20,324 nucleotides of DNA from JACDQM01 sp044373315 (GTDB lineage Bacteria; Pseudomonadota; Gammaproteobacteria; Burkholderiales; Burkholderiaceae_C): NCBI RefSeq assembly GCF_044373315.1, contig NZ_JBILQK010000070.1, positions 1-20,324 on the forward strand, read 5' to 3'. Position 1 is the stretch's first letter. Each line of letters starts with the position of its first letter. The notes beneath the pieces are model-generated. The model ran no database searches. It was not told where the DNA came from and saw only the letters and a list, made by a program, of their open reading frames with translations. Below are positions 5,703-13,640 of this stretch, in pieces. A program made the translations under genes and the position numbers.

Positions 5703-6998
5703 TCAGGCGCGCAAAACTTCAACACCGCCCAGATAGCGGCGCAGCACATCCGGCACAGTCACGCTGCCGTCCGCGTTCTGGTAGTTCTCCAGCACGGCAA
5801 CCAAAGCGCGGCCGACGGCCAGACCAGAACCGTTGAGCGTGTGCACGAACTCGTTCTTGCCCTGCGCGTTCTTGAAGCGCGCTTGCATCCGGCGTGCCTG
5901 GAAGGCGCCCATGTTCGAGCAGGAGCTGATCTCGCGATAGGTGTTCTGAGCCGGCACCCAGACTTCAAGGTCATAGGTCTTGGTCGCACCAAAGCCCATA
6001 TCGCCCGCGCACAGCAGCACCGTGCGATAAGGCAGGCCCAGCTTCTGCAGAATGGCCTCGGCGTGAAGGGTCATCTCCTCAAGCGCAGCCATGCTGTGCT
6101 CGGGTTGCTCGATGCGCACCATCTCCACCTTGTCGAACTGGTGCTGGCGAATCATGCCGCGCGTGTCGCGGCCGGCACTGCCAGCCTCCGAGCGGAAGCA
6201 GGGGCTGTGCGCCGTCAGCTTGATCGGCAACTCCGCGGCTTCCAGCACCTGTTCGCGCACCGTGTTGGTCAGCGAGATTTCCGAAGTCGAGATCAGGTAC
6301 TGCTCCGCTGCTTCCTCGTCACCACCGCGCAGCACCCAGAACATGTCCTCCTTGAACTTGGGCAGCTGGCCGGTGCCTTCCAGCACCTCGCGATTGACGA
6401 TGTAGGGCGTGTAGCACTCGGTATAGCCATGCTCGTCGCTCTGCGTGTCCAGCATGAACTGCGCCAGCGCGCGGTGCAACTTGGCGACCGGGCCACGCAG
6501 GAAGCAAAAGCGCGAGCCGCTCAGCTTCGCACCCGTCTCGAAGTCCAGCCCGAGTGGCGCGCCCAGATCTACATGGTCCTTCACCGTGAAATCAAAGCTG
6601 CGCGGCGTGCCCCAGCGACGCACCTCGACGTTGCCCGTCTCGTCAGCCCCCTGCGGCACGCTCTCGTCGGGCAGGTTAGGCACGCTCATCAGCATGGTGT
6701 TGAGCTCGGCCTGGATCGCATCCAGGCGCTCGGCACCGGCCTTGAGCTCTTCAGCGATGCTGCCTACCTCCACCATCAGCGCGCTGGCATCCTCGCCCTT
6801 GCCCTTGGCCATGCCGATTTGCTTGGAGAGGCTGTTGCGCTTGGCTTGCAGTTCTTCGGTGCGGGTCTGCACGCCCTTGCGCTCGGCTTCCAGCGCCTTG
6901 TAGCGGTCGATGTCCAGATATGGTTGCGGATTCTTGCGGGTCGCCAGGCGCGCAACAACAGCGTCCAGGTCCTTGCGCAGCAGAGTGATATCAAGCAT
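5703..6998 (-). CDS. serS: Seryl-tRNA synthetase
   Basis: Charges tRNA-Ser with serine using ATP in the cytoplasm. The 431-residue length is normal. The N-terminal antiparallel coiled coil that grips the long variable arm spans about residues 30-105. The class II catalytic core follows, with TSEISLT near 238-244, motif 2 CFRSEAGSAGRDTRGMIRQH (267-286) and motif 3 NGSGLAVGRALVAVLEN (389-405). The start MLDITLLRKDLD is the usual family beginning, and AAGGA lies about eleven bases upstream. The gene for a cognate tRNA sits directly downstream. No key residue is missing. Confidence 0.98.
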   Translation of the reverse strand: MLDITLLRKDLDAVVARLATRKNPQPYLDIDRYKALEAERKGVQTRTEELQAKRNSLSKQIGMAKGKGEDASALMVEVGSIAEELKAGAERLDAIQAELNTMLMSVPNLPDESVPQGADETGNVEVRRWGTPRSFDFTVKDHVDLGAPLGLDFETGAKLSGSRFCFLRGPVAKLHRALAQFMLDTQSDEHGYTECYTPYIVNREVLEGTGQLPKFKEDMFWVLRGGDEEAAEQYLISTSEISLTNTVREQVLEAAELPIKLTAHSPCFRSEAGSAGRDTRGMIRQHQFDKVEMVRIEQPEHSMAALEEMTLHAEAILQKLGLPYRTVLLCAGDMGFGATKTYDLEVWVPAQNTYREISSCSNMGAFQARRMQARFKNAQGKNEFVHTLNGSGLAVGRALVAVLENYQNADGSVTVPDVLRRYLGGVEVLRA

Positions 6999-7037
6999 TT
7001 GATTCAGTGTCCTTTTCGGTCTCGATTCTATGAAAGC

Positions 7038-7066
7038 AAAGCGGCGCCTCTTTCAGGCGCCGCTTT
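7038..7066 (-). terminator. Rho-independent terminator after ispH
   Basis: A perfect 12-base inverted repeat (AAAGCGGCGCCT at 7038-7049 and AGGCGCCGCTTT at 7055-7066) flanks a five-base loop. On the minus strand it is followed by TTTGCTTTC. It lies 22 bases after the ispH stop and ends before serS, so it separates the fkpB-ispH and serS-tRNA transcription units. Confidence 0.8.
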
Positions 7067-7088
7067 CACGCGAGTCGCGCCCTGAGAT

Positions 7089-8066
7089 TCAAGATCGAGA
7101 CGAACTCACTTCGGCCATGGACTTGTCGCCCAGCCCCAGCGGCAGCGGAAACCGCACATGCTCCTCGACGCCTGCCAGACTGCGCACCGCCGTGGCGCCC
7201 ATGGCACGCAAGCGGGTGATCACTGCCTGCACCAGCACATCCGGCGCCGAAGCGCCTGCCGTCAGGCCGACGCGGCTGCGCCCTTCCAGCCATTCGGGCA
7301 GCAGGTCCTCGGCGGCATCGACCATATAGGCAGGCGTGCCCAGCCGCTCGGCCAATTCACGCAGACGGTTGCTGTTGGAACTGGTGGGACTGCCGACCAC
7401 GATCACCACATCCACCTGCGGTGCCATCACCTTGACGGCGTCCTGGCGGTTCTGCGTCGCATAGCAGATGTCCTGCTGCTTGGGCTCGCGCACCAGCGGA
7501 AAGTGGCGCTTGACTGCAGCCAGGATCTCAGCCGCGTCGTCCACGCTGAGTGTGGTCTGCGTCACTACGGCCAGCCGGCCAGGATCCTTGACCTGCACGT
7601 GCGCCACGTCCGCAGCCTCCTCCACCAGGTAGATACCGGCGGACAGCTGGCCCATTGTGCCTTCGACCTCCGGGTGTCCCTTGTGGCCGATCATGATGAA
7701 TTCGTAGCCTTCCTTGTGCAGCTTGGCCACCTCCACATGCACCTTGGTGACCAGTGGGCAGGTCGCGTCGAAGACCTGGAAACCGCGCTCAGCCGCCTCC
7801 TGGCGCACGGCCTGGCTGACTCCGTGCGCGCTGAAAACCAGCGTCGCGCCAGCGGGCACATCGGCCAGATCCTCAATGAAGATCGCGCCACGCGCCTTCA
7901 GATCGTTCACCACATAGGTGTTGTGCACGATCTCGTGGCGCACATAGATCGGCGCGCCGAATTTCAGCAGCGCACGCTCGACGATCTCGATCGCGCGATC
8001 CACGCCGGCACAGAAGCCGCGTGGTTCGGCCAGCACGATTTCCTGGGGCAAGACCACATTTGTCAT
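7089..8066 (-). CDS. ispH: 4-hydroxy-3-methylbut-2-enyl diphosphate reductase (IspH)
   Basis: Last step of the MEP isoprenoid pathway: reduces HMBPP to IPP and DMAPP with a [4Fe-4S] cluster. The 325-residue protein keeps all three cluster cysteines, Cys19 (EPRGFCAGVDRA), Cys103 (DATCPLV) and Cys201 (ICYATQNRQ). It also keeps the active-site residues His48, His81 (SAHGVS), and His131 and Glu133 (GHPEVEGTMG). The ATG at 8066 overlaps the fkpB stop by one base (TGATG), which fixes the start and indicates coupled translation. The C-terminal tail after EEHVRFPLP is short and polar. The fkpB-ispH pairing is widespread in proteobacteria. Confidence 0.97.
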   Translation of the reverse strand: MTNVVLPQEIVLAEPRGFCAGVDRAIEIVERALLKFGAPIYVRHEIVHNTYVVNDLKARGAIFIEDLADVPAGATLVFSAHGVSQAVRQEAAERGFQVFDATCPLVTKVHVEVAKLHKEGYEFIMIGHKGHPEVEGTMGQLSAGIYLVEEAADVAHVQVKDPGRLAVVTQTTLSVDDAAEILAAVKRHFPLVREPKQQDICYATQNRQDAVKVMAPQVDVVIVVGSPTSSNSNRLRELAERLGTPAYMVDAAEDLLPEWLEGRSRVGLTAGASAPDVLVQAVITRLRAMGATAVRSLAGVEEHVRFPLPLGLGDKSMAEVSSSRS

Positions 8067-8509
8067 CACAGGACCCCGATCACTTGGACCTCGAAGCTCA
8101 CCGGCTGGCCGGCCAGCGGATGATTGAAGTCGAACAGCAGCCACTCTGCGCTCACCTCCCGTACCAGGCCCGCATAGCTGCCCTGGCCGTCGGGGGTCGG
8201 GAACTGCACCACATCGCCCACGTTGTACTGTTCATCCGGATCGCCGAGCTGGTGCATCAAGGACAGCTTCACACGCTGCAGCAGCTCGGGATTGCGCTCG
8301 CCAAAAGCCTCGCCCGGCGCCAGCTCAAAGCGCGTGTGAACGCCCTCACCGAGGCCGATCAGCCGCGCCTCGATGGCCGGCGCCAGCTCACCCGTGCCCA
8401 GCGACAAGGTCGCCGGCTTGTCGTCAAAGGTATTGACCAGATCGCCGCCATCGGGGGCGCTGAGCCGGTAATGCAGGGTCAGGAACGAACCAGCTTGGAT
8501 GAGATTCAC
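8066..8509 (-). CDS. fkpB: FKBP-type peptidyl-prolyl isomerase, SlpA/FkpB type
   Basis: A cytoplasmic proline isomerase and chaperone of 147 residues. The FKBP fold is interrupted by an insert-in-flap domain, the SlyD/SlpA pattern: LTLHYRLS at 11-18 and FDDKPATLSLGTGELAPAIE (28-47) come before the insert (about 70-125), and LLFDFNHPLAGQPVSFEV closes the fold. The GTG at 8509 is the only plausible start that gives a normal N-terminus; the upstream AAAGAAAAG is a weak ribosome site. A TAGAAT at 8544-8539 could be its -10 element but no convincing -35 is seen. It is translationally coupled to ispH, an arrangement also found in E. coli. Confidence 0.9.
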   Translation of the reverse strand: MNLIQAGSFLTLHYRLSAPDGGDLVNTFDDKPATLSLGTGELAPAIEARLIGLGEGVHTRFELAPGEAFGERNPELLQRVKLSLMHQLGDPDEQYNVGDVVQFPTPDGQGSYAGLVREVSAEWLLFDFNHPLAGQPVSFEVQVIGVL

Positions 8510-8590
8510 GACTTTTCTTTGTTCGATAGACTGCCGGGATTCTAGGGCCCCGCGTTGCGGAACCCGGATTTCCCCTGATCCCCGACCGCC

Positions 8591-9265
8591 ATGCCTCTCG
8601 ACCAATTGCCAACCCAGGCGCGTCCGCGCGAGAAGCTGCTGGCGCGCGGGCCTCAGGCCCTGGTCGACGCCGAGTTGCTGGCCCTTCTGCTGCGCACCGG
8701 CACGCGCGAGCGTCCCGTGCTGCAACTGGCGCAGGCGCTGCTGGATGACTTCGGCGGATGGGCAGGCTTGCTGAAGGCCAGCATGGCCGACCTGGGGCGC
8801 ATCAACGGCATCGGCCCGGCCAAGCGCGCCGAGATCGCCGCGGTGCTGGAGATCGCGCGGCGCTCGCTGTTGCAACAACTGGCCGAGGCACCGGTGTTTG
8901 ACGCGCCGGACGCGGTGCGGCAATTCCTGCGCCTGAAGCTCGGCGGCCTGACGCACGAGGTGTTTGCGGTGCTGTTTCTGGATGCCCAGCACCGGCTGAT
9001 CACCATGGAAGAGATGTTCCGCGGCACGCTGACGCAAACCAGCGTCTACCCTCGCGAGGTCGTCAAGCGCGGGCTTGACCTGGGTGCCGCCGCGGTGATC
9101 CTGGCACACAACCACCCGTCCGGTGTGGCTGAGCCCTCGCGAGCCGACGAGTTGCTCACGCAGGCCTTGAAATCGGCCCTGGCCTTGGTGGACATGCGGG
9201 TGCTGGACCATTTAGTCGTGGGCGCCGGCGAGGTCACTTCAATGGCAGAGAGGGGGCTGATGTGA
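8591..9265 (+). CDS. radC: RadC family JAB/MPN protein
   Basis: A 224-residue protein. The N-terminal part (about 1-95) contains a helix-hairpin-helix DNA-binding motif (INGIGPAKRAEI, 71-82). The C-terminal JAB/MPN domain has an intact metal site in the H-N-H-P-S-G ... S-R-A-D pattern (His173, His175, Asp186) with the family's conserved EEMFRGTLTQT region (140-150) before it. The fold is that of metal-dependent hydrolases; the cellular role is not settled, and the old link to DNA repair is doubtful. It is divergent from fkpB across 81 bases and overlaps the Smr gene by four bases. Confidence 0.93.
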   Translation: MPLDQLPTQARPREKLLARGPQALVDAELLALLLRTGTRERPVLQLAQALLDDFGGWAGLLKASMADLGRINGIGPAKRAEIAAVLEIARRSLLQQLAEAPVFDAPDAVRQFLRLKLGGLTHEVFAVLFLDAQHRLITMEEMFRGTLTQTSVYPREVVKRGLDLGAAAVILAHNHPSGVAEPSRADELLTQALKSALALVDMRVLDHLVVGAGEVTSMAERGLM

Positions 9266-9903
9266 GCAAGGCCCCAACGGTGTTGCACAGCTTGCAAGAG
9301 CTGAAAACGCTGCAGCGTGAGCTGGAACTGCAGCGCCGACTGGCCGACGAGCGTGCCGCCCGAGCGGCCGCAGAGGCCCGCCTGGCCGAGCAGGAGAAGC
9401 GCGTATTCGAGATCAGCGTCGGCCCGGTCACGCGATTGAAGGACTCACGCCGCGTGCTGCTGACCCGCGCCTTGCCTGAACCGGAACCGCGTCAGCGGGT
9501 GCTGGACGAGCAGCAGGCACTGGCCCAGGCCCTGTCCGATGACTTCGACGTGGATTCGCTGCTGGAAACGGACGAAACACTCTCGTTTCGGCGTCCTGAG
9601 GTCAGTCCCGAGGTCGTGCGCAAGCTCCGTCGCGGCCATTGGGCCTTGCAGGGCCAGATCGATCTGCACGGCTTGCGCAGGGACCAGGCGCGCGAGGCCC
9701 TGGGCCAGTTCATCCACGACAGCGCACGGCGCGGCCTGCGCTGCGTGCGAGTGGTTCACGGCAAAGGCAATGGGTCGCCAGGCCGGGAACCGGTGCTGAA
9801 AGCCAGGGTGCGGCGCTGGCTGGTGCAGAAGAACGAGGTGCTGGCCTTCGTTCAGGCCCGCGCCAGCGATGGCGGCAACGGCGCACTGATGGTCTTGCTG
9901 TGA
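9262..9903 (+). CDS. Smr-domain protein (putative nuclease)
   Basis: A 213-residue protein. Residues 8-48 are a charged coiled coil, 50-125 a low-similarity linker, and 130-213 a Smr domain with the signature IDLHGL (133-138) and VVHGKGNGS (164-172). Smr domains, named after MutS2, bind or cut branched DNA or RNA; the stand-alone SmrA/SmrB type in proteobacteria includes the ribosome-rescue nuclease SmrB. The GTG start forms a GTGA overlap with the radC stop, so the two are co-translated. It converges on the globin gene with a 12-base gap and no clear terminator. Whether it acts on DNA or stalled ribosomes cannot be told here. Confidence 0.9.
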   Translation: MSKAPTVLHSLQELKTLQRELELQRRLADERAARAAAEARLAEQEKRVFEISVGPVTRLKDSRRVLLTRALPEPEPRQRVLDEQQALAQALSDDFDVDSLLETDETLSFRRPEVSPEVVRKLRRGHWALQGQIDLHGLRRDQAREALGQFIHDSARRGLRCVRVVHGKGNGSPGREPVLKARVRRWLVQKNEVLAFVQARASDGGNGALMVLL

Positions 9904-9915
9904 GCAGCAAACAGC

Positions 9916-10308
9916 TCAGAGCGGCGTGTTGCGCATCCAGTCTGCGGTATTCATGAAAGAGGCATCGAGGCGCTCACGCAGCACGGGGTCGAGTTCGCAC
10001 TCCTGCATGGCCTGACGCATGCATCCCATCCACTGGTCGCGTTCGGCAATGCCGATGGCAAAGGGCAGATGGCGGGCTCGCAGTCTCGGGTGCCCGAAAC
10101 GCTGTTGATAGTAGTCCGGCCCGCCGAGCCAGCCGCACAAGAACCAGAACAGCTTGTCGCGTGAACCGCTCATATCGCCCGGATGCACGGCGCGCAGCTT
10201 TGCGTAGACAGGCTCCAACTCCATCAGGTCATAGAACCGATCCACCAGGGCGCGCACCGCGCCCTCGCCACCGACCCAATCGAAGGCTGTCCGGGGCTGC
10301 TCGCTCAA
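9916..10308 (-). CDS. Truncated haemoglobin, group II type
   Basis: A 130-residue single-domain globin that should bind haem and small gases such as O2 or NO. Diagnostic features are Tyr26 in VDRFYDLME (B10 position), the segment RFGHPRLRARHLPF with the likely proximal His80, and ERDQWMGCM with Trp93 at the G8 position, all characteristic of group II truncated globins. There is no reductase or signalling domain. Its ATG overlaps the stop of the FlhG-like gene by four bases, so it is the third gene of an operon led by a diguanylate cyclase. That setting suggests a role in gas sensing or detoxification linked to motility or c-di-GMP; this link is inference. Confidence 0.9.
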   Translation of the reverse strand: MSEQPRTAFDWVGGEGAVRALVDRFYDLMELEPVYAKLRAVHPGDMSGSRDKLFWFLCGWLGGPDYYQQRFGHPRLRARHLPFAIGIAERDQWMGCMRQAMQECELDPVLRERLDASFMNTADWMRNTPL

Positions 10309-11120
10309 GCCAGGCTCCCGCCCGACAACAACCGCACGGCAAGAGCTTTGACGCCTTGCGCCGCCTCGCAGCCCGGGTACTGCTCCAGCAGCAACTGACG
10401 CTTGAGCACCGCTTGGCGAACGGTCGCGTCGTTGCGAACCTCACCCAGCAGATCCAGCTTGAAGCTCTGGCCCGGTGTGGCGCCTACGAAGCGCTGCAGC
10501 ACCTGCTGCAACTGGCCGCAAATCAGTTTGCCTTCTCCGGCACGGCTGGCCTGATTGACCAGCAGGCCCACATGGCGGCGATCCTGCTGCGTGGCCAGCA
10601 CCTTGATGGTGGCATAGGCGTCTGTCAGCGAGGTCGGCTCCGGTGTCGCCACGACCATCACGTCGGTCGCCAATGAGACCGCAAACAGCACCACATCGGA
10701 GATGCCTGCGCCGGTATCCAGCAGCACCCAGTCGAAACGTGGCTTGACGATCTCAACGATGTGCAGAAGCTTGTCGCGCACCTCCGGTGTCAGGCGCGAA
10801 TATTCCACCATTCCGGAGCCTGCCAGCAGCACGTGAAAGCCGCCAGGTGCCGGCAGGATGGCCTGCTCCAGCGTCGCCTTCTCGGTGAACACATCATGCA
10901 AGGTCAGCTTGGGGTGCAGGTTCAGCACCACATCCAGATTGGCCAAGCCGAGATCGGCATCCAGAACCAGCACACGCTGGCCCTGGGCGGCCAAAGCGGC
11001 GGCCAGATTGGCGGTGACGAAGGTCTTGCCAACGCCTCCCTTGCCGCTGGTGACGGCCAGCGTGCGGGCGCCGCTACGCTTGGGGGAGGAACTTGCAGCA
11101 GGCGACGGGGTCATACTCAT
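10305..11120 (-). CDS. FlhG/YlxH-like MinD-type ATPase
   Basis: A 271-residue P-loop ATPase of the MinD/ParA group. Residues 1-19 form a polar tail. The deviant Walker A motif GKGGVGKT is at 26-33 with its signature lysine, LDADLGLANLDVVLN follows at 53-67, and Walker B is WVLLDTGAGIS (131-141). The LGLANLDV stretch and DTGAGIS are typical of FlhG (FleN), which sets flagellar number and restrains FlhF and flagellar gene expression. No flhF neighbours it here and no membrane-targeting amphipathic C-terminus is obvious, so MinD proper is less likely. It overlaps the cyclase by four bases upstream and the globin by four downstream. Confidence 0.85.
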   Translation of the reverse strand: MSMTPSPAASSSPKRSGARTLAVTSGKGGVGKTFVTANLAAALAAQGQRVLVLDADLGLANLDVVLNLHPKLTLHDVFTEKATLEQAILPAPGGFHVLLAGSGMVEYSRLTPEVRDKLLHIVEIVKPRFDWVLLDTGAGISDVVLFAVSLATDVMVVATPEPTSLTDAYATIKVLATQQDRRHVGLLVNQASRAGEGKLICGQLQQVLQRFVGATPGQSFKLDLLGEVRNDATVRQAVLKRQLLLEQYPGCEAAQGVKALAVRLLSGGSLA

Positions 11121-11908
11121 TCGGTGTCCTGTTGCGAGACTGCAAACAACATGCCTTTTTCCTCTGCGCTGACCTGGGAGTCGGTGTGCGGCTCCAGGCA
11201 GGCGCGATTGCGACCTTCAGCCTTGGCGCGATAGAGCTGGCGGTCCGCACGCTCCATCCACAGCAGCATCGATGACCGTACCCATTGCGGCGCAAAAGCC
11301 CCTCCCAGGCTGATCGTGATCTTGAGTTTCTGCCCCGATGGCAGGGTGATATCCATGCCCTCAACCCGTTCACGCACGCGCTCCGCGACGGTGCGACCAA
11401 AGCTGCTCGGGCAGTTCGGCAAGATGATGGCGAACTCTTCCCCACCGACGCGCGCGGCCGTATCCATGGGGCGAACCGTCTGGTCTATGGCCTTCGCAAC
11501 CGACTGAATCACGACGTCGCCTGCAGCATGCCCATGTGTGTCGTTCACCGCCTTGAAGTGGTCAATATCCAGCATCAACAACAAGGCCGGTTCCCCCGAG
11601 CGCGCCACGCGGTCAATTTCGCGGGCCAACGCCATCTCAAAACTGCGGCGGTTGACAAGGCCCGTCAACGCATCCTTGCTCGACAAATCGCACAACGCAT
11701 CGATCACGCCCTGCAACCAATCCTCACCGTAGGGCTGGCCTTCAGGCAGCAAGGCACCTGCCTGCTGCAGCAGTTGCAGAGCCTGGTCAAGCCGCAGCGC
11801 GCGGGCATCGATCAGTTGGGGGGGGTGGAAACTGTTGTTCAAGGCGTCATCAGAGTGCCGAGGCAGTCTAGCAGCGGGATTCCCCTGAGAGGGGCGCGAA
11901 TAAAACAT
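11117..11908 (-). CDS. Diguanylate cyclase (GGDEF family, GGEEF active site)
   Basis: A 263-residue protein predicted to make c-di-GMP from two GTP. Residues 1-75 match no domain I know. The GGDEF domain runs from about 78 (KDALTGLVNRRSF) to 235, with substrate-binding DIDHFKAVNDTHGH (114-127) and active site GGEEF (155-159), a functional variant. An RxxD product-inhibition site (RPMD, 146-149) lies the canonical five residues before it. There are no membrane helices, so it is cytoplasmic. The ATG at 11908 is preferred; GGTGA lies six bases upstream, and the frame continues further only through non-protein-like sequence. It heads an operon with the FlhG-like and globin genes and diverges from cheR across 133 bases. 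Confidence 0.9.
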   Translation of the reverse strand: MFYSRPSQGNPAARLPRHSDDALNNSFHPPQLIDARALRLDQALQLLQQAGALLPEGQPYGEDWLQGVIDALCDLSSKDALTGLVNRRSFEMALAREIDRVARSGEPALLLMLDIDHFKAVNDTHGHAAGDVVIQSVAKAIDQTVRPMDTAARVGGEEFAIILPNCPSSFGRTVAERVRERVEGMDITLPSGQKLKITISLGGAFAPQWVRSSMLLWMERADRQLYRAKAEGRNRACLEPHTDSQVSAEEKGMLFAVSQQDTE

Positions 11909-12041
11909 CAAATCACCGCGCTGTTCACACAATCTTGGTGCGACTTGCGCATGGAAACTGATATCTGATGCAAAAATGAGTTTCGTGCCTGCACGCCTGT
12001 GCTGCAGTCGTACCCAGTAGTTCGTTGAGAGCCACGCCCCT

Positions 12042-12893
12042 ATGTCAGCTGCACTCACCCCTTCGGCCGGCGAAGCCATCGACCACGAGTTCAGCTTCAG
12101 CCGTGCCGATTTCGACCGAGTTCGGCAACTGATCTACAAGCATGCCGGCATCAGCCTGCATGACGGCAAGCACGCCATGGTCTACAGCCGCCTGTCGCGA
12201 CGTTTGCGCGACACGGGGCACCGCAGCTTTGCCAGCTACCTCCAATGGCTGGAAGGCGCAACAGGTGCCCAGGCGGATGCCGAGTGGCAGGAGTTCGTCA
12301 ACTGCCTCACGACCAACCTGACCTCCTTCTTCCGCGAAGAGCATCACTTCCATGCGCTCGCTGACGACCTGAAGCCACTGGCGGGCAAGCCGCTGCGCAT
12401 CTGGTGCTGTGCCGCGTCGACGGGCGAAGAGCCCTACTCGATCGCCATCACCTGCGCCGAAGCCTTGGGCAGCTCGGCACAGCTGCAGATTGTCGCCAGC
12501 GATATCGACACGAACGTGCTCAACACAGCGCGGCGCGGTGTCTACAACGCCGACTCCCGAGGGTTGTCCCCACAGCGCCTCAAGCAGTTTTTCATGCGCG
12601 GCACCGGCGCCAACGACGGACGCATCCGTGTGAAGCCCGAGTTGCAGCGCTGGATCGACTTCCGGTCGCTCAACCTGATGGACCAGCAGTGGTCATTGGG
12701 CGACCCTTTTCAGATCGTGTTCTGCCGCAACGTGATGATCTATTTCGATGCGCCGACGCAGCGCAAGGTACTGGAGCGCATTCATCGCGTGATGAAGCCC
12801 CATGGCCTTCTGTTCGTCGGCCACTCAGAGAACTTCACCGAGTCCCGCGATCTGTTCCGCCTGCGTGGCAAGACCATCTATGAACGCGTCTGA
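12042..12893 (+). CDS. cheR: Chemotaxis protein methyltransferase CheR
   Basis: Methylates glutamates of chemoreceptors using S-adenosylmethionine, driving adaptation. The protein has 283 residues. The N-terminal helical domain (about 15-95) ends in the conserved TNLTSFFRE (91-99). The SAM-binding fold carries WCCAASTGEEPYS (121-133), an acidic ASDIDTNVL (152-160) and VFCRNVMIYF (226-235). It ends right after the catalytic domain, with no receptor-tethering extension. The ATG has only a weak ribosome site. It opens a cheR-cheD-cheB unit divergent from the cyclase operon. No cheA, cheW, cheY or receptor gene is within the window. Confidence 0.96.
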   Translation: MSAALTPSAGEAIDHEFSFSRADFDRVRQLIYKHAGISLHDGKHAMVYSRLSRRLRDTGHRSFASYLQWLEGATGAQADAEWQEFVNCLTTNLTSFFREEHHFHALADDLKPLAGKPLRIWCCAASTGEEPYSIAITCAEALGSSAQLQIVASDIDTNVLNTARRGVYNADSRGLSPQRLKQFFMRGTGANDGRIRVKPELQRWIDFRSLNLMDQQWSLGDPFQIVFCRNVMIYFDAPTQRKVLERIHRVMKPHGLLFVGHSENFTESRDLFRLRGKTIYERV

Positions 12894-12935
12894 TCTCGCC
12901 GTCCTCGCCACCTTCGCAAAGGTCGACAGAAAACA

Positions 12936-13610
12936 ATGAGCACGCCCACGACCTCCTCCGGCTCCGGCGCCGGCTCGCTGATTTCCAGCGGCGCTGGCGC
13001 TACGCGCGTCGCGCAACTCAAGGCCCAGCCGCGCAAGCCGGGCGAGGCCTCGTTCTTCTTCTACGACGCGCATTTCAAGAACGCAGCCGTCAAGATTCTT
13101 CCGGGCGAGTACTTCGTCGACAACGAGGACATCCTCGTGATGACAACACTCGGCTCATGCATCGCCGCATGCCTCTGGGACCGCCAGGCTCAGGTGGGCG
13201 GCATGAACCATTTCATGCTGCCTGAAGGCGCCGGTGACTCAGGCCGCTACGGTTCGTTCGCGATGGAACTGCTGATCAACGAGCTGATGAAGCGCGGCGC
13301 CTCCAAAAGCCGCATGGAAGCCAAGATCTTCGGCGGCGGCGCGGTGATCGCGGGCATGAACACCATCAATGTGGGCGAGCGCAACACCAACTTCGTGCTC
13401 GACTATCTGAAAACCGAGCGCATTCCGGTCGTATCAAAGGATGTGATGGACATCTATCCGCGCAAGGTCTGCTTTCTGCCGCACAGCGGCAAGGCCATGG
13501 TCAAACGCCTGGCGCCGACCAACACGGACGCGCTGGTCCAGCAGGACCGTGCAGCGGCACAGAAGGCACAGCCAGTGGTCTCGTCCGGCGGCTCCGTCGA
13601 CCTGTTCTGA
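12936..13610 (+). CDS. cheD: Chemoreceptor glutamine deamidase CheD
   Basis: Converts selected receptor glutamines to glutamates, making them substrates for CheR. The catalytic core runs from about 53 to 190: Cys75 in TLGSCIAACLWD is the nucleophile, His92 in GGMNHFMLP the base and Thr71 the third residue, all in the order known for CheD. FGGGAVIAG (132-140) and the C-terminal VCFLPHSGK are also typical. The 224-residue length exceeds the family's usual 160 or so because of a Ser/Gly/Ala-rich N-terminal stretch (1-25) and a tail after 190. An ATG nearer the core is not obvious, so the extension is probably real. It lies 42 bases after cheR and 30 before cheB. Confidence 0.94.
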   Translation: MSTPTTSSGSGAGSLISSGAGATRVAQLKAQPRKPGEASFFFYDAHFKNAAVKILPGEYFVDNEDILVMTTLGSCIAACLWDRQAQVGGMNHFMLPEGAGDSGRYGSFAMELLINELMKRGASKSRMEAKIFGGGAVIAGMNTINVGERNTNFVLDYLKTERIPVVSKDVMDIYPRKVCFLPHSGKAMVKRLAPTNTDALVQQDRAAAQKAQPVVSSGGSVDLF

Positions 13611-13640
13611 TCCCCACGCCTGATAGAGGAGTAGCAAGCA

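Noticed and set aside
5841..7085. Long plus-strand open frame of 414 codons opposite serS
   Set aside because: It lies entirely antisense to a clear seryl-tRNA synthetase with intact motifs; long antisense frames are expected in GC-rich genes, and the product has no recognisable domain.
7158..8123. Plus-strand open frame of 321 codons opposite ispH
   Set aside because: Antisense to ispH, whose three cluster cysteines and active-site residues are all present; the predicted product is His/Gln/Arg-rich as is typical of reverse-strand artefacts.
10305..11120. Calling the MinD-like ATPase a septum-site MinD
   Set aside because: No minC or minE neighbours, no obvious C-terminal membrane-targeting helix, and the LGLANLDV and DTGAGIS stretches fit FlhG better.
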